A DNA stretch of 8,103 nucleotides from Bacillota bacterium (lineage in GTDB: Bacteria; Bacillota; Clostridia; Oscillospirales; Ruminococcaceae). The notes beneath the pieces are model-generated. The model ran no database searches, was not told where the DNA came from, and saw nothing but the letters and a program-made list of their open reading frames with translations. Position 1 is the stretch's first letter. Each line of letters begins with the position of its first letter. Positions 1 through 5,987 of the stretch are shown here, piece by piece. The stretch is taken from contig JAEWYJ010000129.1 of assembly GCA_023395695.1 (NCBI GenBank), positions 1 through 8,103 on the forward strand, given 5' to 3'. A program made the position numbers and the translations under genes.

Positions 1-642
1 AACCTGATGATCGGCTTTGGCATCGACGAGATACAGGCCGACTATGTGGCGGAAATTAAGCTGCGGCAGCTAAACCGCGAATATATTTTAAAGCGCATTG
101 AGGAGATCGACGATTTAAAAGCCGGCATCTCCGATATGGAGGAGACGCTTAAAAGCCGTTCGCGCATGCTCTCCATCATCACGTCGGAGCTCAAGGCCGT
201 CGCCAAAAAATACGGTCAGGCGCGCAAGAGCGAGATTATTTTTGACGACGAGGTTGAAGTCGCCGAGGTTGAAGAGGCTGCGCCCGATTACCCGGTGCAT
301 CTGTTTTTCACGCGTGAAGGATACTTTAAAAAGATTACGCCGCAGTCGTGGCGCATGTCGGGCGAACACAAGCTCAAGGAAGGCGACACAGTTGTTCAGG
401 CTCTGGAGGCAACCAACCGTTCGCACCTGCTGTTCTTCTCGGATAAGGGACAGGTCTATAAGGCCGTTGCCGCCGACTTTGAGGATACCAAGGCCAGCGT
501 GCTTGGAGACTATGTCGCGGCCAAGCTTGGCTTTGACGAGGGCGAAAACGCCGTCTATATGGCTGTGACAAACGACTACAAGGGCTTTATGTTCTTCGGC
601 TTTGAGAATGGTAAGGTTGCTAAAATTGCGCTGGCCTCCTAA
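1..642 (+). CDS. Type II topoisomerase A subunit (ParC/GyrA family), C-terminal part, cut by a premature stop
   Basis: The frame is open from base 1, so the N-terminus and catalytic domain lie upstream of the window. The visible 213 residues start at the end of the breakage-reunion domain: a charged helical segment (window residues about 15-80) typical of the coiled coil that precedes the C-terminal domain. A linker rich in Glu and Val follows, then beta-pinwheel repeats beginning near residue 97 (HLFFTREGYFKKI, LLFFSDKGQVYKA, MFFGFENGKVAKI). These blades wrap DNA in GyrA and ParC. The GyrA box (QRRGGKG-like), expected after the first blade strand, is not there; SWRMSGEHKLKEGD occupies that place, which favours a topoisomerase IV (decatenating) role over gyrase. 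The frame meets TAA at 640-642, where homologues usually have tyrosine before an ETKT-like stretch. The protein as read would lack its last roughly 114 residues. The family is clear; gyrase versus topo IV is inference. Confidence 0.85.
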   Translation, partial: NLMIGFGIDEIQADYVAEIKLRQLNREYILKRIEEIDDLKAGISDMEETLKSRSRMLSIITSELKAVAKKYGQARKSEIIFDDEVEVAEVEEAAPDYPVHLFFTREGYFKKITPQSWRMSGEHKLKEGDTVVQALEATNRSHLLFFSDKGQVYKAVAADFEDTKASVLGDYVAAKLGFDEGENAVYMAVTNDYKGFMFFGFENGKVAKIALAS

Positions 643-984
643 GAGACCAAAACCCGGCGCAAGAAGCTGACCGGTGCCTACAGCGTCAAGGAGCCCCTGT
701 CCGGTATGCTGGCGGCAGAGGGCGACGTTACGTTGCTGCTCAGGGCTTCAAACGGCAAGATGCTGCTGCTGGACACCGCGCGCATTGCGGTTAAAACCGC
801 GCGCGACTCCATTGGCGTACAGGTGGTAACCGTCAAGGGTAAGAACGTACTTGCTGCCGTCAGACGCTTTGAAGACGGCATGCTGGATAATCCGCACCGC
901 TATCATTCGCGTTCAATTCCATCGGCGGGCTACACCCCGCGCGAGGAGGATGTTATGGCCCAGATTTCTTTGGAGCAGGAGTAG
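643..984 (+). pseudogene. Detached C-terminal remainder of the same topoisomerase A subunit
   Basis: Directly after the TAA at 640-642 and in the same frame, the sequence continues as recognisable pinwheel protein: ETKTRRKKLTGAYS, then a blade reading TLLLRASNGKMLLLDT, then DSIGVQVVTVKGKNVL, ending in a charged tail (REEDVMAQISLEQE) and a TAG at 982-984. This is how an intact family member would end, so the 113 codons are the severed end of the upstream gene and not a separate gene. The first ATG is at 706. An AAGGAG lies 12 bases before it, but those bases also encode the conserved Lys-Glu-Pro stretch, so the match may be chance. If re-initiation occurred there it would yield a 92-residue pinwheel fragment. 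Either the gene carries a real nonsense mutation or the TAA is a sequence error; the sequence alone cannot decide. Confidence 0.8.
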
Positions 985-1260
985 CTATAACAGGCCACCC
1001 CAAATAAGCATACGGGCCAATCAGGGCAGCCAAAGCGCCAACGATATCGCCAAACCACCGGCTAGACCTGCGAAATTGACAACACAATGGGCAAACTCGC
1101 ATAGCGTCAGATCAATTGTAAGCCGATGGGTTGTTGCACGCAGCTGCGGTAGGCTTGCCGATGTTCCCGGCTTTATCGGCCTTGTTCGCCGTAAAACAGC
1201 TCCGTTAAGCCCTTCCCGCTTTCCGTGCCTGCTGCATGAAAACGTCTTAGCTCAAACGGC
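985..1260. other. Intergenic stretch with no recognisable gene
   Basis: Between the topoisomerase stop and the terminator hairpin there is no reading frame with a ribosome site and no protein I recognise on either strand. No tRNA-like fold or obvious promoter stands out. It may be an ordinary 3' spacer or the eroded remains of a gene. The spacer continues from 1299 to 1374, up to the fakA stop codon, and also shows no gene there. Confidence 0.5.
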
Positions 1261-1298
1261 AACAAAGAAGCCCCGGAGAATTCCGGGGCTTCTTTGTT
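1261..1298. terminator. Bidirectional intrinsic terminator between convergent genes
   Basis: A perfect 17-base-pair inverted repeat (1261-1277 with 1282-1298) with a four-base loop. The inner part of the stem is GC-rich (AAGCCCCGGA paired with TCCGGGGCTT). The outer arm ends in TTCTTTGTT on the plus strand, and by symmetry also on the minus strand, so each strand has a GC stem followed by a T-rich tract. It lies between the plus-strand topoisomerase gene and the minus-strand fakA, exactly where a terminator serving both is expected. Confidence 0.9.
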
Positions 1299-1374
1299 AT
1301 CAGGCCGATTAAAGCCCGTTGTTAAGGCGTAAAGCCCAATCAAAAATCATATTCTTAACGCGTTACCGGTCCGG

Positions 1375-3075
1375 CTATTCGGCGGAAATAATAAAATAAT
1401 AGACCGGCTGTCCCCCGTTGACCAATGTAACCTCCACGTCGCTGTATTTGGCGCGGATGGTACTCTCTATCTGTCTGGCTTGCTCCTCCGTCGCATCGGC
1501 GCCGTAAATAATTGTGACAAAAGCGCAATCGGCCTGCTTTTTAATCAGGGATTTTGCCAGTTTGCCGGCGGCCTTGAGCAAATCCTTCTCGACAAAGGCC
1601 AACTTGCCATTTTCGAGCGCGAGAATTTCACCCTCTTTAATTTTATGACCGTCAAAATCGCTGTCGCGGGCGGCAAAGGTGATCTGGCCGGTGCCGACCC
1701 GCTCGGCGGTTTTGCTCATCTCAATATAATTGCTCTCGCTGTCGCTGCCTGGGTCAAAAGCCAGCATAGCCGAGAGGCCCTGCGGCACCGTTTTAGTTTG
1801 CAGCACCATCACATGCCGGTCAGCCAGCTTAATGGCCTGCTCGGCCGCCATGATAATGTTCTTGTTGTTGGGCAATACAAATACCGTTTTAGCCGGTGTT
1901 GCATGAATGGCCGAAAGAATGTCGTCGGTAGAGGGGTTCATGGTCTGCCCGCCCGACACAACATTGTCCGCGCCAAGGTCCAAAAACAGCTGGCGCACAC
2001 CGTCGCCCGCCGCTACCGATACAAAGCCGAAATCGCGCTGCGGATCCACCGGCTGATACCGGAATTCTCCATCTGCTTTTTGCGCCTCGGCCTTGGCGGT
2101 TTTTTGTGCATTTGAAACACCCGCGGCAAACTGCTCGCGCATATTCTCAATTTTCAGGTTGGTCAGCATGCCGAAGGTCAGCGCCTCTTCAAGCGCCTTG
2201 CCCGGATGGTCGGTATGAACATGCACCTTGATGATGTCGTCATCCTCGACGACGACAACGCAGTCGCCGATTGTCTCAAGAAAAGCGCGCAGCGCCAAAG
2301 CATTCTGTTCGGCGTCCTTGCGCAGAACAATGAACTCGGTGCAGTAGGTAAAGGTAATCTCGCCTTCAAAGCCATGCTCATCCCTGAAAAAGGAGCTGCT
2401 GTCCGGAACGGATACGGCGGTGCGGCCCATATCGCCATCCAGCGGAATGATAACGCCGCTTTTTATCACCGACTGCATACCCTCCAGCACCACGAGAAAG
2501 CCCTTGCCGCCCGCGTCAACAACACCGGCCTTTTTAAGTACCGGCAGCATATCGGGGGTTTTATCAAGCATCTGCGACGCTGCCTCGGTAATTTTATCCC
2601 AAAGGCCTGCCACATCCTCGCCAAATCCGGAGGCCGCCTCGCGGGCCGTTTCGGCTGCGGCGCGGGACACGGTAAGAATGGTGCCCTCGGTCGGCTTCAT
2701 CACCGCCTTATAGGCCGCTTCTACCCCAAGTGTCAGCGCGTTGGCAATATCGTCGGCGGCTGCAGCCTTTTTGCCCGCAAGCCCCTTTGAAAACCCACGG
2801 AACAAAAGCGACAAAATAACGCCCGAATTGCCGCGCGCACCACGCAGCAGCGCAGAGGCCGCAGTTTTGGAAACTTCGTCCACGGTGGCGCTGTCGTCCA
2901 AACGCTCAAGCTCACGCTTGGCTGCGGAAATGGTCATCGACATATTGGTTCCGGTATCGCCGTCCGGCACCGGGAACACATTTAACGCATCCACCTGCTG
3001 CCGGTTATTTGCAATGTGATTTGCGCCTGAAATAATCGCATCACGAAGCACTTTACCCTGTATCAAACGATTCAC
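1375..3075 (-). CDS. fakA: Fatty acid kinase catalytic subunit FakA (DAK2 domain, YloV family)
   Basis: FakA transfers phosphate from ATP to a fatty acid carried by a FakB protein; the acyl-phosphate feeds phospholipid synthesis through PlsX/PlsY. The 566-residue length is normal. Residues about 1-200 form the DAK2/DhaL ATP-binding domain: NVFPVPDGDTGTNM (32-45; Asp38 and Asp40 are the expected magnesium ligands), RGARGNSGVILS (78-89), KPTEGTILTV (127-136) and GVVDAGGKGF (184-193). The middle domain has Cys245 and VHVHTDHPG (His285, His287), matching the zinc-site pattern described for staphylococcal FakA. The C-terminal third resembles DegV/FakB folds. It lies 21 bases downstream of yloU, so the two are almost surely co-transcribed. 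No fakB is in the window. The start is uncertain: the GTG at 3073-3075 has AGGGAG only one base away, whereas TTG at 3064-3066 (codon 4) has it ten bases away and gives an N-terminus (MIQGKV) closer to homologues. Confidence 0.95.
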   Translation of the reverse strand: MNRLIQGKVLRDAIISGANHIANNRQQVDALNVFPVPDGDTGTNMSMTISAAKRELERLDDSATVDEVSKTAASALLRGARGNSGVILSLLFRGFSKGLAGKKAAAADDIANALTLGVEAAYKAVMKPTEGTILTVSRAAAETAREAASGFGEDVAGLWDKITEAASQMLDKTPDMLPVLKKAGVVDAGGKGFLVVLEGMQSVIKSGVIIPLDGDMGRTAVSVPDSSSFFRDEHGFEGEITFTYCTEFIVLRKDAEQNALALRAFLETIGDCVVVVEDDDIIKVHVHTDHPGKALEEALTFGMLTNLKIENMREQFAAGVSNAQKTAKAEAQKADGEFRYQPVDPQRDFGFVSVAAGDGVRQLFLDLGADNVVSGGQTMNPSTDDILSAIHATPAKTVFVLPNNKNIIMAAEQAIKLADRHVMVLQTKTVPQGLSAMLAFDPGSDSESNYIEMSKTAERVGTGQITFAARDSDFDGHKIKEGEILALENGKLAFVEKDLLKAAGKLAKSLIKKQADCAFVTIIYGADATEEQARQIESTIRAKYSDVEVTLVNGGQPVYYFIISAE

Positions 3076-3096
3076 TCTCCCTAATTTATGCTCTCT

Positions 3097-3447
3097 TTAC
3101 TCGCATTTCATCGCGTCGACAAAGACGTTGACGCGGGTCACCTTGAATCCCGTGATATCCTCGACGGCATAGCGCACCTCCGACACAATGCTGCGCACAA
3201 CCGCCGCAATATTCACACCGTAAGCAACCTCGATATGCAAATCGATTACCAGGGCGCCGTCCTTGGCGCTGACCTGTACGCCCTTGTCGGGGAGCTCGGC
3301 GCCGGTCATCTGCCGCAGGCCCTGCGACGCGCCCGAAGCCACCATGCCCGATACGCCAAAGCAGCTCGAAGCGGCGTTGCTGACCAGCTCGGCAAAAAAG
3401 TTGCTGCTGATTTCAACCGTTCCCAATCTATTTTCTACTCGGATCAT
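3097..3447 (-). CDS. yloU: Asp23/Gls24 family protein YloU
   Basis: A 116-residue member of the Asp23/Gls24 family (DUF322), small cytoplasmic proteins linked to envelope stress in Gram-positive bacteria; the exact function of YloU is unknown. Family features are the opening NRLGTVEISSNFFAELV (7-23), in which the protein recognises its own type, a middle that reads GVQVSAKDGALVIDLHIEVAYGVNI over 56-80, and the terminal helix-strand segment VRYAVEDITGFKVTRVNVFVDAM (91-113). There is no signal peptide or membrane segment. The ATG start is secure: AAAGGAGG lies eight bases upstream. It is the first gene of a two-gene unit with fakA, the usual arrangement in Firmicutes, and has its own promoter at 3512-3540. 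The pairing suggests a link to membrane lipid homeostasis, which is inference. Confidence 0.93.
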   Translation of the reverse strand: MIRVENRLGTVEISSNFFAELVSNAASSCFGVSGMVASGASQGLRQMTGAELPDKGVQVSAKDGALVIDLHIEVAYGVNIAAVVRSIVSEVRYAVEDITGFKVTRVNVFVDAMKCE

Positions 3448-3511
3448 CTTCGATTCCTCCTTTGTATTCTAACTATAAGCATTCTGCACAATGGACGATT
3501 CAATGCGTTTT

Positions 3512-3540
3512 ATTATAAAAAATGTTAACAAATGTTGCAA
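3512..3540 (-). promoter_or_regulatory. Strong sigma-A-type promoter for yloU-fakA
   Basis: Read on the minus strand: TTGCAA (3535-3540), a 17-base spacer, then a perfect TATAAT (3512-3517). Transcription would begin near 3505, leaving a leader of about 58 bases before the yloU ATG. This is the best consensus promoter in the window and makes yloU-fakA a unit that can be expressed independently of ymdB. Confidence 0.8.
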
Positions 3541-3555
3541 GAAACAGATTGTTAA
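3525..3555. promoter_or_regulatory. Inverted repeat bracketing the -35 box of the yloU promoter
   Basis: TTAACAA at 3525-3531 is repeated inverted as TTGTTAA at 3549-3555, with 17 bases between, so the -35 box (3535-3540) sits inside. The arms lie 24 bases centre to centre, a spacing a dimeric regulator could span. On the minus strand the right-hand arm is followed by CATTTTTT, so it could instead be a weak AT-rich terminator for ymdB. In such AT-rich DNA a seven-base repeat may also be chance. Confidence 0.35.
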
Positions 3556-3557
3556 TT

Positions 3558-4343
3558 TTATCCGCCCACACCTGCGCAGGTTCGGTTAATACGCTCTATG
3601 GCTTTAGCCCTCCCGCTTTTTTCATCAAGCTCTAAGGCAACACCGCAGATTATCTGCTCGCCGTCGGGATTTTCAAACCGCGTGGGCATTGCGGTGCGAA
3701 AACGTGCGATCACCTGTTCAGGCCTGACGCCGAGCACCGACTGCTTGGGTCCGCACATGCCCAGGTCGGTGATATAACCGGTCCCCCGGGGCAGAATCTG
3801 CTCGTCGGCGGTCTGCACATGGGTATGCGTTCCGGCAAACAGCGAGATACGCCCGTCAAGATAAAAGCCCATAGCGCGCTTTTCAGAGGTGGTTTCGGCA
3901 TGGAAATCGAGAATAATATTAGGCGTATCCAACGTTTTTAAAATGATGTCAATGGTGTCAAAGGGGTTGGCCAGCGGCTCCATGCCGGCCGTGCCCATCA
4001 GGTTGACGACCGCGACGCGGCAGCGCAGCATATCCAGCACATAAACGCCGGTTCCGGGCGTTTCCGGCGAAAAATTGGCCGGGCGGATGATCCCCTCGCG
4101 TCGGTCAAGCAGCTCGTAAATTTCGCGCCGGCGAAAAACATGGTTGCCGGTCGTTATAACGTCCGCGCCGGAATCGAACAAATGCCTCGCGCTGGCAGGC
4201 AGGATACCGTTGCCCTGCGCGGAATTTTCGCCGTTTATGATGACGATGTCCGTTGCGTAATGCTTTTTCAGACCCGGCAGCTGCTCACGAACCGCCTCGC
4301 AGCCGCCCTGTCCGACCACATCGCCAAGCATCAGAATATTCAT
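3558..4343 (-). CDS. ymdB: YmdB-family metallophosphoesterase (TIGR00282)
   Basis: A 261-residue calcineurin-like phosphoesterase. B. subtilis YmdB hydrolyses 2',3'-cyclic nucleotides in vitro and influences biofilm and motility switching; the cellular substrate is unsettled. The metal-site residues line up closely with that family: Asp8 in GDVVG, Glu39 and Asn40 in NGENS, Asn67 and His68 in TGNH, His148 in LDFHAETTSEK, and His173 and His175 in AGTHTHVQTAD. All are present, so it should be active. One local difference: GNH is followed by VFRRREI where many homologues have a Trp/Asp pair (GNHxWDKKEI-like). No signal peptide, so cytosolic. The start is supported by GGAGG ten bases upstream of the ATG. 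It lies 125 bases downstream of the pseudouridine synthase with no clear terminator between them, so read-through from that gene is likely. Confidence 0.93.
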   Translation of the reverse strand: MNILMLGDVVGQGGCEAVREQLPGLKKHYATDIVIINGENSAQGNGILPASARHLFDSGADVITTGNHVFRRREIYELLDRREGIIRPANFSPETPGTGVYVLDMLRCRVAVVNLMGTAGMEPLANPFDTIDIILKTLDTPNIILDFHAETTSEKRAMGFYLDGRISLFAGTHTHVQTADEQILPRGTGYITDLGMCGPKQSVLGVRPEQVIARFRTAMPTRFENPDGEQIICGVALELDEKSGRAKAIERINRTCAGVGG

Positions 4344-4468
4344 AAAACCACAACCTCCAAAGTTATACCGATATGCGCCAAAAGATTAAAACCAATGAAT
4401 CAGTCGGCCCGCCCTGCCAAATGAGGCTCGCATCAGAGCATGCGCCGCCCGCTTTTGTCCGGGTCGTA

Positions 4469-5509
4469 TCAGGGTGCGCAAGGCATCCCCGGTTTTGTCT
4501 GTTCCTGCGCCGCACAGGACATGCCCGATTGTAAAAGACACACCGACGCCTGCGCGTCTTTTAATGCATCCTCAAGCTGCCGGGGAGAAAAGTGCTTTGA
4601 TAACACCGTTTCCATATCCGCTGGCAATGCGGCCAAAACCTTTACAGGCGCACCGGAAAGCGGCTGGTTAAACGCCAGGGCAAAGCAGTGCAGTGCATGG
4701 CGCTCCAACAACGTGCAATCGCCGCCATAAAGCGCGTCGCCTGCCAGCGGGCAGCCCAAATACGCCATATGCACCCGAATCTGATGGGTGCGCCCCGTCT
4801 CCAGCCAAAGTGCCAGCAGAGAGAGCCCGTCGCGCTCCAGCAATGTTTTATAATGCGTCACCGCCCTTTGCCCGCCGTCGCGCACGCAGCGGCGCTGACT
4901 ACCCTCGGCCTCGCGGCAGATCGGCGCCTCCACCCTGCCCTGTGGCCGGGGTGGCCTGCCAGCGAGCAGCGCAAGATAGACTTTGGCAGGCTTATCCGCA
5001 CCGAACAGCCGGTAAGCGGCATGCGCATGCCTGGCACACAGCACCGCGCCCGAGGTATTCCTGTCCAACCGCCCAACCGGGCGAAAATACAGCCCCTGCG
5101 TGTCGGGCAATGCGGCAAACACATTGGCCAGCGTGTCGTAAGGGTGCCCCTTTGAGGGGTGGCACGGCATGCCGGCCGGCTTATTGAATACGACCAGATC
5201 GTCATCCGCATAGAGCGTCTGTACGCGGGCGTCGCTGGGCAGGTAGCTGCGCGTGTCCGTATCGACGATGACCCGGATAACCGCCCCCGCACGCAACGGG
5301 TCTACGGTGCGGATAAAGTCGCCGTCCATCGTCAGGCCGCCCGCCACGCTTTTAGCGCGTTTGAGGGTCGTTCCCGAAAAATGATGCGCCGTGCGCAAAA
5401 AGGCGTCAAGCCTTTTGCCGTCCCATACGTCCGGTACTGTAAACTCAAGTGTGGCCAACAGTTGTTCTCCATTCCAGAAAATAGCTTCAAGCCATGCGGC
5501 GAGAGGCAT
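4469..5509 (-). CDS. RluA-family RNA pseudouridine synthase
   Basis: Converts uridine to pseudouridine in rRNA or tRNA; the target site cannot be read from sequence. Residues about 24-85 resemble the S4-like RNA-binding domain of RluD-type enzymes (DGKRLDAFLR...). The catalytic domain shows motif I (VVFNKPAGMPCHP, 106-118), motif II GRLDRNTSG (146-154, catalytic Asp149), KVYLALLAG (176-184) and motif III ETGRTHQIRVHMAYLGCPLAGD (237-258). Length 346 includes an unusual tail of about 40 residues past the fold, with three cysteines (324, 332, 344). Two starts are possible. ATG 5507-5509 has GAGG six bases upstream and fits the promoter at 5544-5572. TTG 5456-5458 (codon 18) has GGAG eight bases upstream and gives MATLEFTVPD, a more typical N-terminus. 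First gene of the leftward block. Confidence 0.92.
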   Translation of the reverse strand: MPLAAWLEAIFWNGEQLLATLEFTVPDVWDGKRLDAFLRTAHHFSGTTLKRAKSVAGGLTMDGDFIRTVDPLRAGAVIRVIVDTDTRSYLPSDARVQTLYADDDLVVFNKPAGMPCHPSKGHPYDTLANVFAALPDTQGLYFRPVGRLDRNTSGAVLCARHAHAAYRLFGADKPAKVYLALLAGRPPRPQGRVEAPICREAEGSQRRCVRDGGQRAVTHYKTLLERDGLSLLALWLETGRTHQIRVHMAYLGCPLAGDALYGGDCTLLERHALHCFALAFNQPLSGAPVKVLAALPADMETVLSKHFSPRQLEDALKDAQASVCLLQSGMSCAAQEQTKPGMPCAP

Positions 5510-5543
5510 GTGCCGCCTCTTTTTGGCAGCGCTTTATTTCAAT

Positions 5544-5572
5544 ATTGTACCACAAACGCCATGCTTTAACAA
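5544..5572 (-). promoter_or_regulatory. Promoter for the pseudouridine synthase gene
   Basis: On the minus strand: TTGTTA (5567-5572), a 17-base spacer, TACAAT (5544-5549), with TGG just before the -10, which makes an extended -10 (TGGTACAAT). Transcription would start near 5537, leaving a leader of about 28 bases to the ATG or about 80 to the alternative TTG start. Confidence 0.7.
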
Positions 5573-5596
5573 CACGGGTAATCGTTATTACGGTGT

Positions 5597-5608
5597 GTGA
5601 TATATCAC
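5597..5608. promoter_or_regulatory. 12-base perfect palindrome, candidate operator
   Basis: GTGATATATCAC reads identically on both strands. It lies between the leftward promoter (5544-5572) and the rightward promoter-like element (5609-5638), a natural place for a regulator acting on both. A related half-site (GTGATATAAT) recurs at 5978-5987 over another -10 box. No known regulator is assigned. Confidence 0.35.
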
Positions 5609-5638
5609 TTTTCAAGATAGTGCAAATTGTGCTATAAT
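5609..5638 (+). promoter_or_regulatory. Rightward extended -10 promoter with no gene close downstream
   Basis: TTTTCA (5609-5614), an 18-base spacer, TATAAT (5633-5638), with TG at 5630-5631 completing TGCTATAAT. Transcription would start near 5645, more than 400 bases before the CLC gene, so this would give either a long leader or a separate small RNA. Confidence 0.5.
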
Positions 5639-5829
5639 AGCTACAAATCGGTCAAAATGTCTGTATATATATTCCTGAAACAGGATGAGCCTGACTGCAC
5701 ACGCAGTGCATACATCTCTGCGGGCCGTATTTATAAAAGCGAAGCCAGTCGTTTTTAAATATGCCCACTCCGGAGACTATGCGACTATCATAATCGTTTT
5801 TAGGGTTAATTATGTCATGCGTGCAAGTA
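5639..5829. other. AT-rich intergenic stretch with small hairpins, no gene recognised
   Basis: No frame here has a convincing start, ribosome site or known protein. Two short perfect hairpins are visible: TCCTG-AAA-CAGGA at 5673-5685 and ACTGC-ACAC-GCAGT at 5694-5707. TCGTTTTTA occurs twice, 45 bases apart (5749-5757 and 5794-5802), each time with little stem before it, so neither is a good terminator. It may be the start of a structured leader or small RNA from the promoter at 5609-5638; this is speculative. Confidence 0.35.
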
Positions 5830-5889
5830 TATGGCATAATGTGCATAAGGAGACGCTTGCCCCGTCAAAAGCGAGCCGTGGCACATTAT
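5830..5889 (+). repeat. Diverged tandem repeat, first unit
   Basis: This 60-base unit opens with TATGGCATAAT (5830-5840) and carries GCGAGCCGTGGC at 5871-5882. Both blocks recur with one mismatch each in the adjoining unit, 60 and 63 bases later. The opening block also looks like an extended -10 element (TGGCATAAT). The middle of the unit is poorly conserved. Confidence 0.6.
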
Positions 5890-5966
5890 TATGGTATAAT
5901 TAGCGCATCAAAAGGCGGTTACCGCGTTAAGCGGCGAGCCGTTGCGTCTTATTTATTATACCATAA
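5889..5966. repeat. Inverted repeat able to form a long hairpin
   Basis: TTATGGTATAAT (5889-5900) pairs perfectly with ATTATACCATAA (5955-5966). Inside, GCGCA (5903-5907) can pair with TGCGT (5943-5947, one G-U), GGC (5914-5916) with GCC (5938-5940), and CCGC (5922-5925) with GCGG (5931-5934) around a GTTAA loop. As DNA, each outer arm contains TGGTATAAT, so the two arms are -10-like elements pointing towards each other. It could be a structured 5' leader, a small RNA, or a MITE-like remnant; nothing here decides between them. Confidence 0.5.
5890..5952 (+). repeat. Diverged tandem repeat, second unit
   Basis: It opens with TATGGTATAAT (5890-5900; one mismatch from the first unit, and a perfect extended -10, TGGTATAAT) and carries GCGAGCCGTTGC at 5934-5945 (one mismatch). 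The shift between copies is a multiple of three in both blocks, so the plus-strand frame that later enters the CLC gene stays open across both units. Confidence 0.6.
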
Positions 5967-5978
5967 ATCTCAAGTTTG

Positions 5979-5987
5979 TGATATAAT
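5979..5987 (+). promoter_or_regulatory. Extended -10 promoter closest to the CLC gene
   Basis: TGATATAAT is a perfect extended -10 (TGnTATAAT). No good -35 box is present at 16-19 bases, which extended -10 promoters can do without. Transcription would begin near 5994, giving a leader of about 75 bases that includes a small hairpin GGTG-TAAT-CACC (6028-6039). It is the likeliest main promoter of the CLC gene. Confidence 0.55.

Noticed and set aside
640..642. Recoded stop codon (alternative genetic code or selenocysteine/pyrrolysine)
   Set aside because: The codon is TAA, not TGA or TAG, and TAA ends yloU, ymdB and the CLC gene normally in this window.
953..1102. 49-codon open frame on the minus strand with a hydrophobic stretch (GALAALIGPYAYLGW)
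   Set aside because: No ribosome site upstream of its ATG, it overlaps the end of the topoisomerase gene, and it matches no family I recognise.
851..1312. 153-codon plus-strand frame running past the topoisomerase end into the terminator
   Set aside because: It begins inside the topoisomerase gene in another frame, its composition is Arg/Pro/Ser-rich like a shadow frame, and it runs through the terminator stem.
1356..1365. TAACGCGTTA palindrome just downstream of the fakA stop
   Set aside because: A lone ten-base palindrome near the end of a gene with no promoter close by; probably chance.
1480..2790. Long plus-strand open frames opposite fakA (1480-2115 and 2206-2790)
   Set aside because: They are antisense shadows of a GC-rich gene with clear homology on the minus strand; neither looks like a protein family.
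4688..5187. Plus-strand open frames of about 155-164 codons opposite the pseudouridine synthase
   Set aside because: Composition dominated by Arg, Pro, Ala and His, with no ribosome site; shadows of the minus-strand gene, which has intact catalytic motifs.
5652..5846. 64-codon minus-strand frame in the divergent spacer
   Set aside because: No recognisable ribosome site or family, and it runs through AT-rich sequence with repeats.
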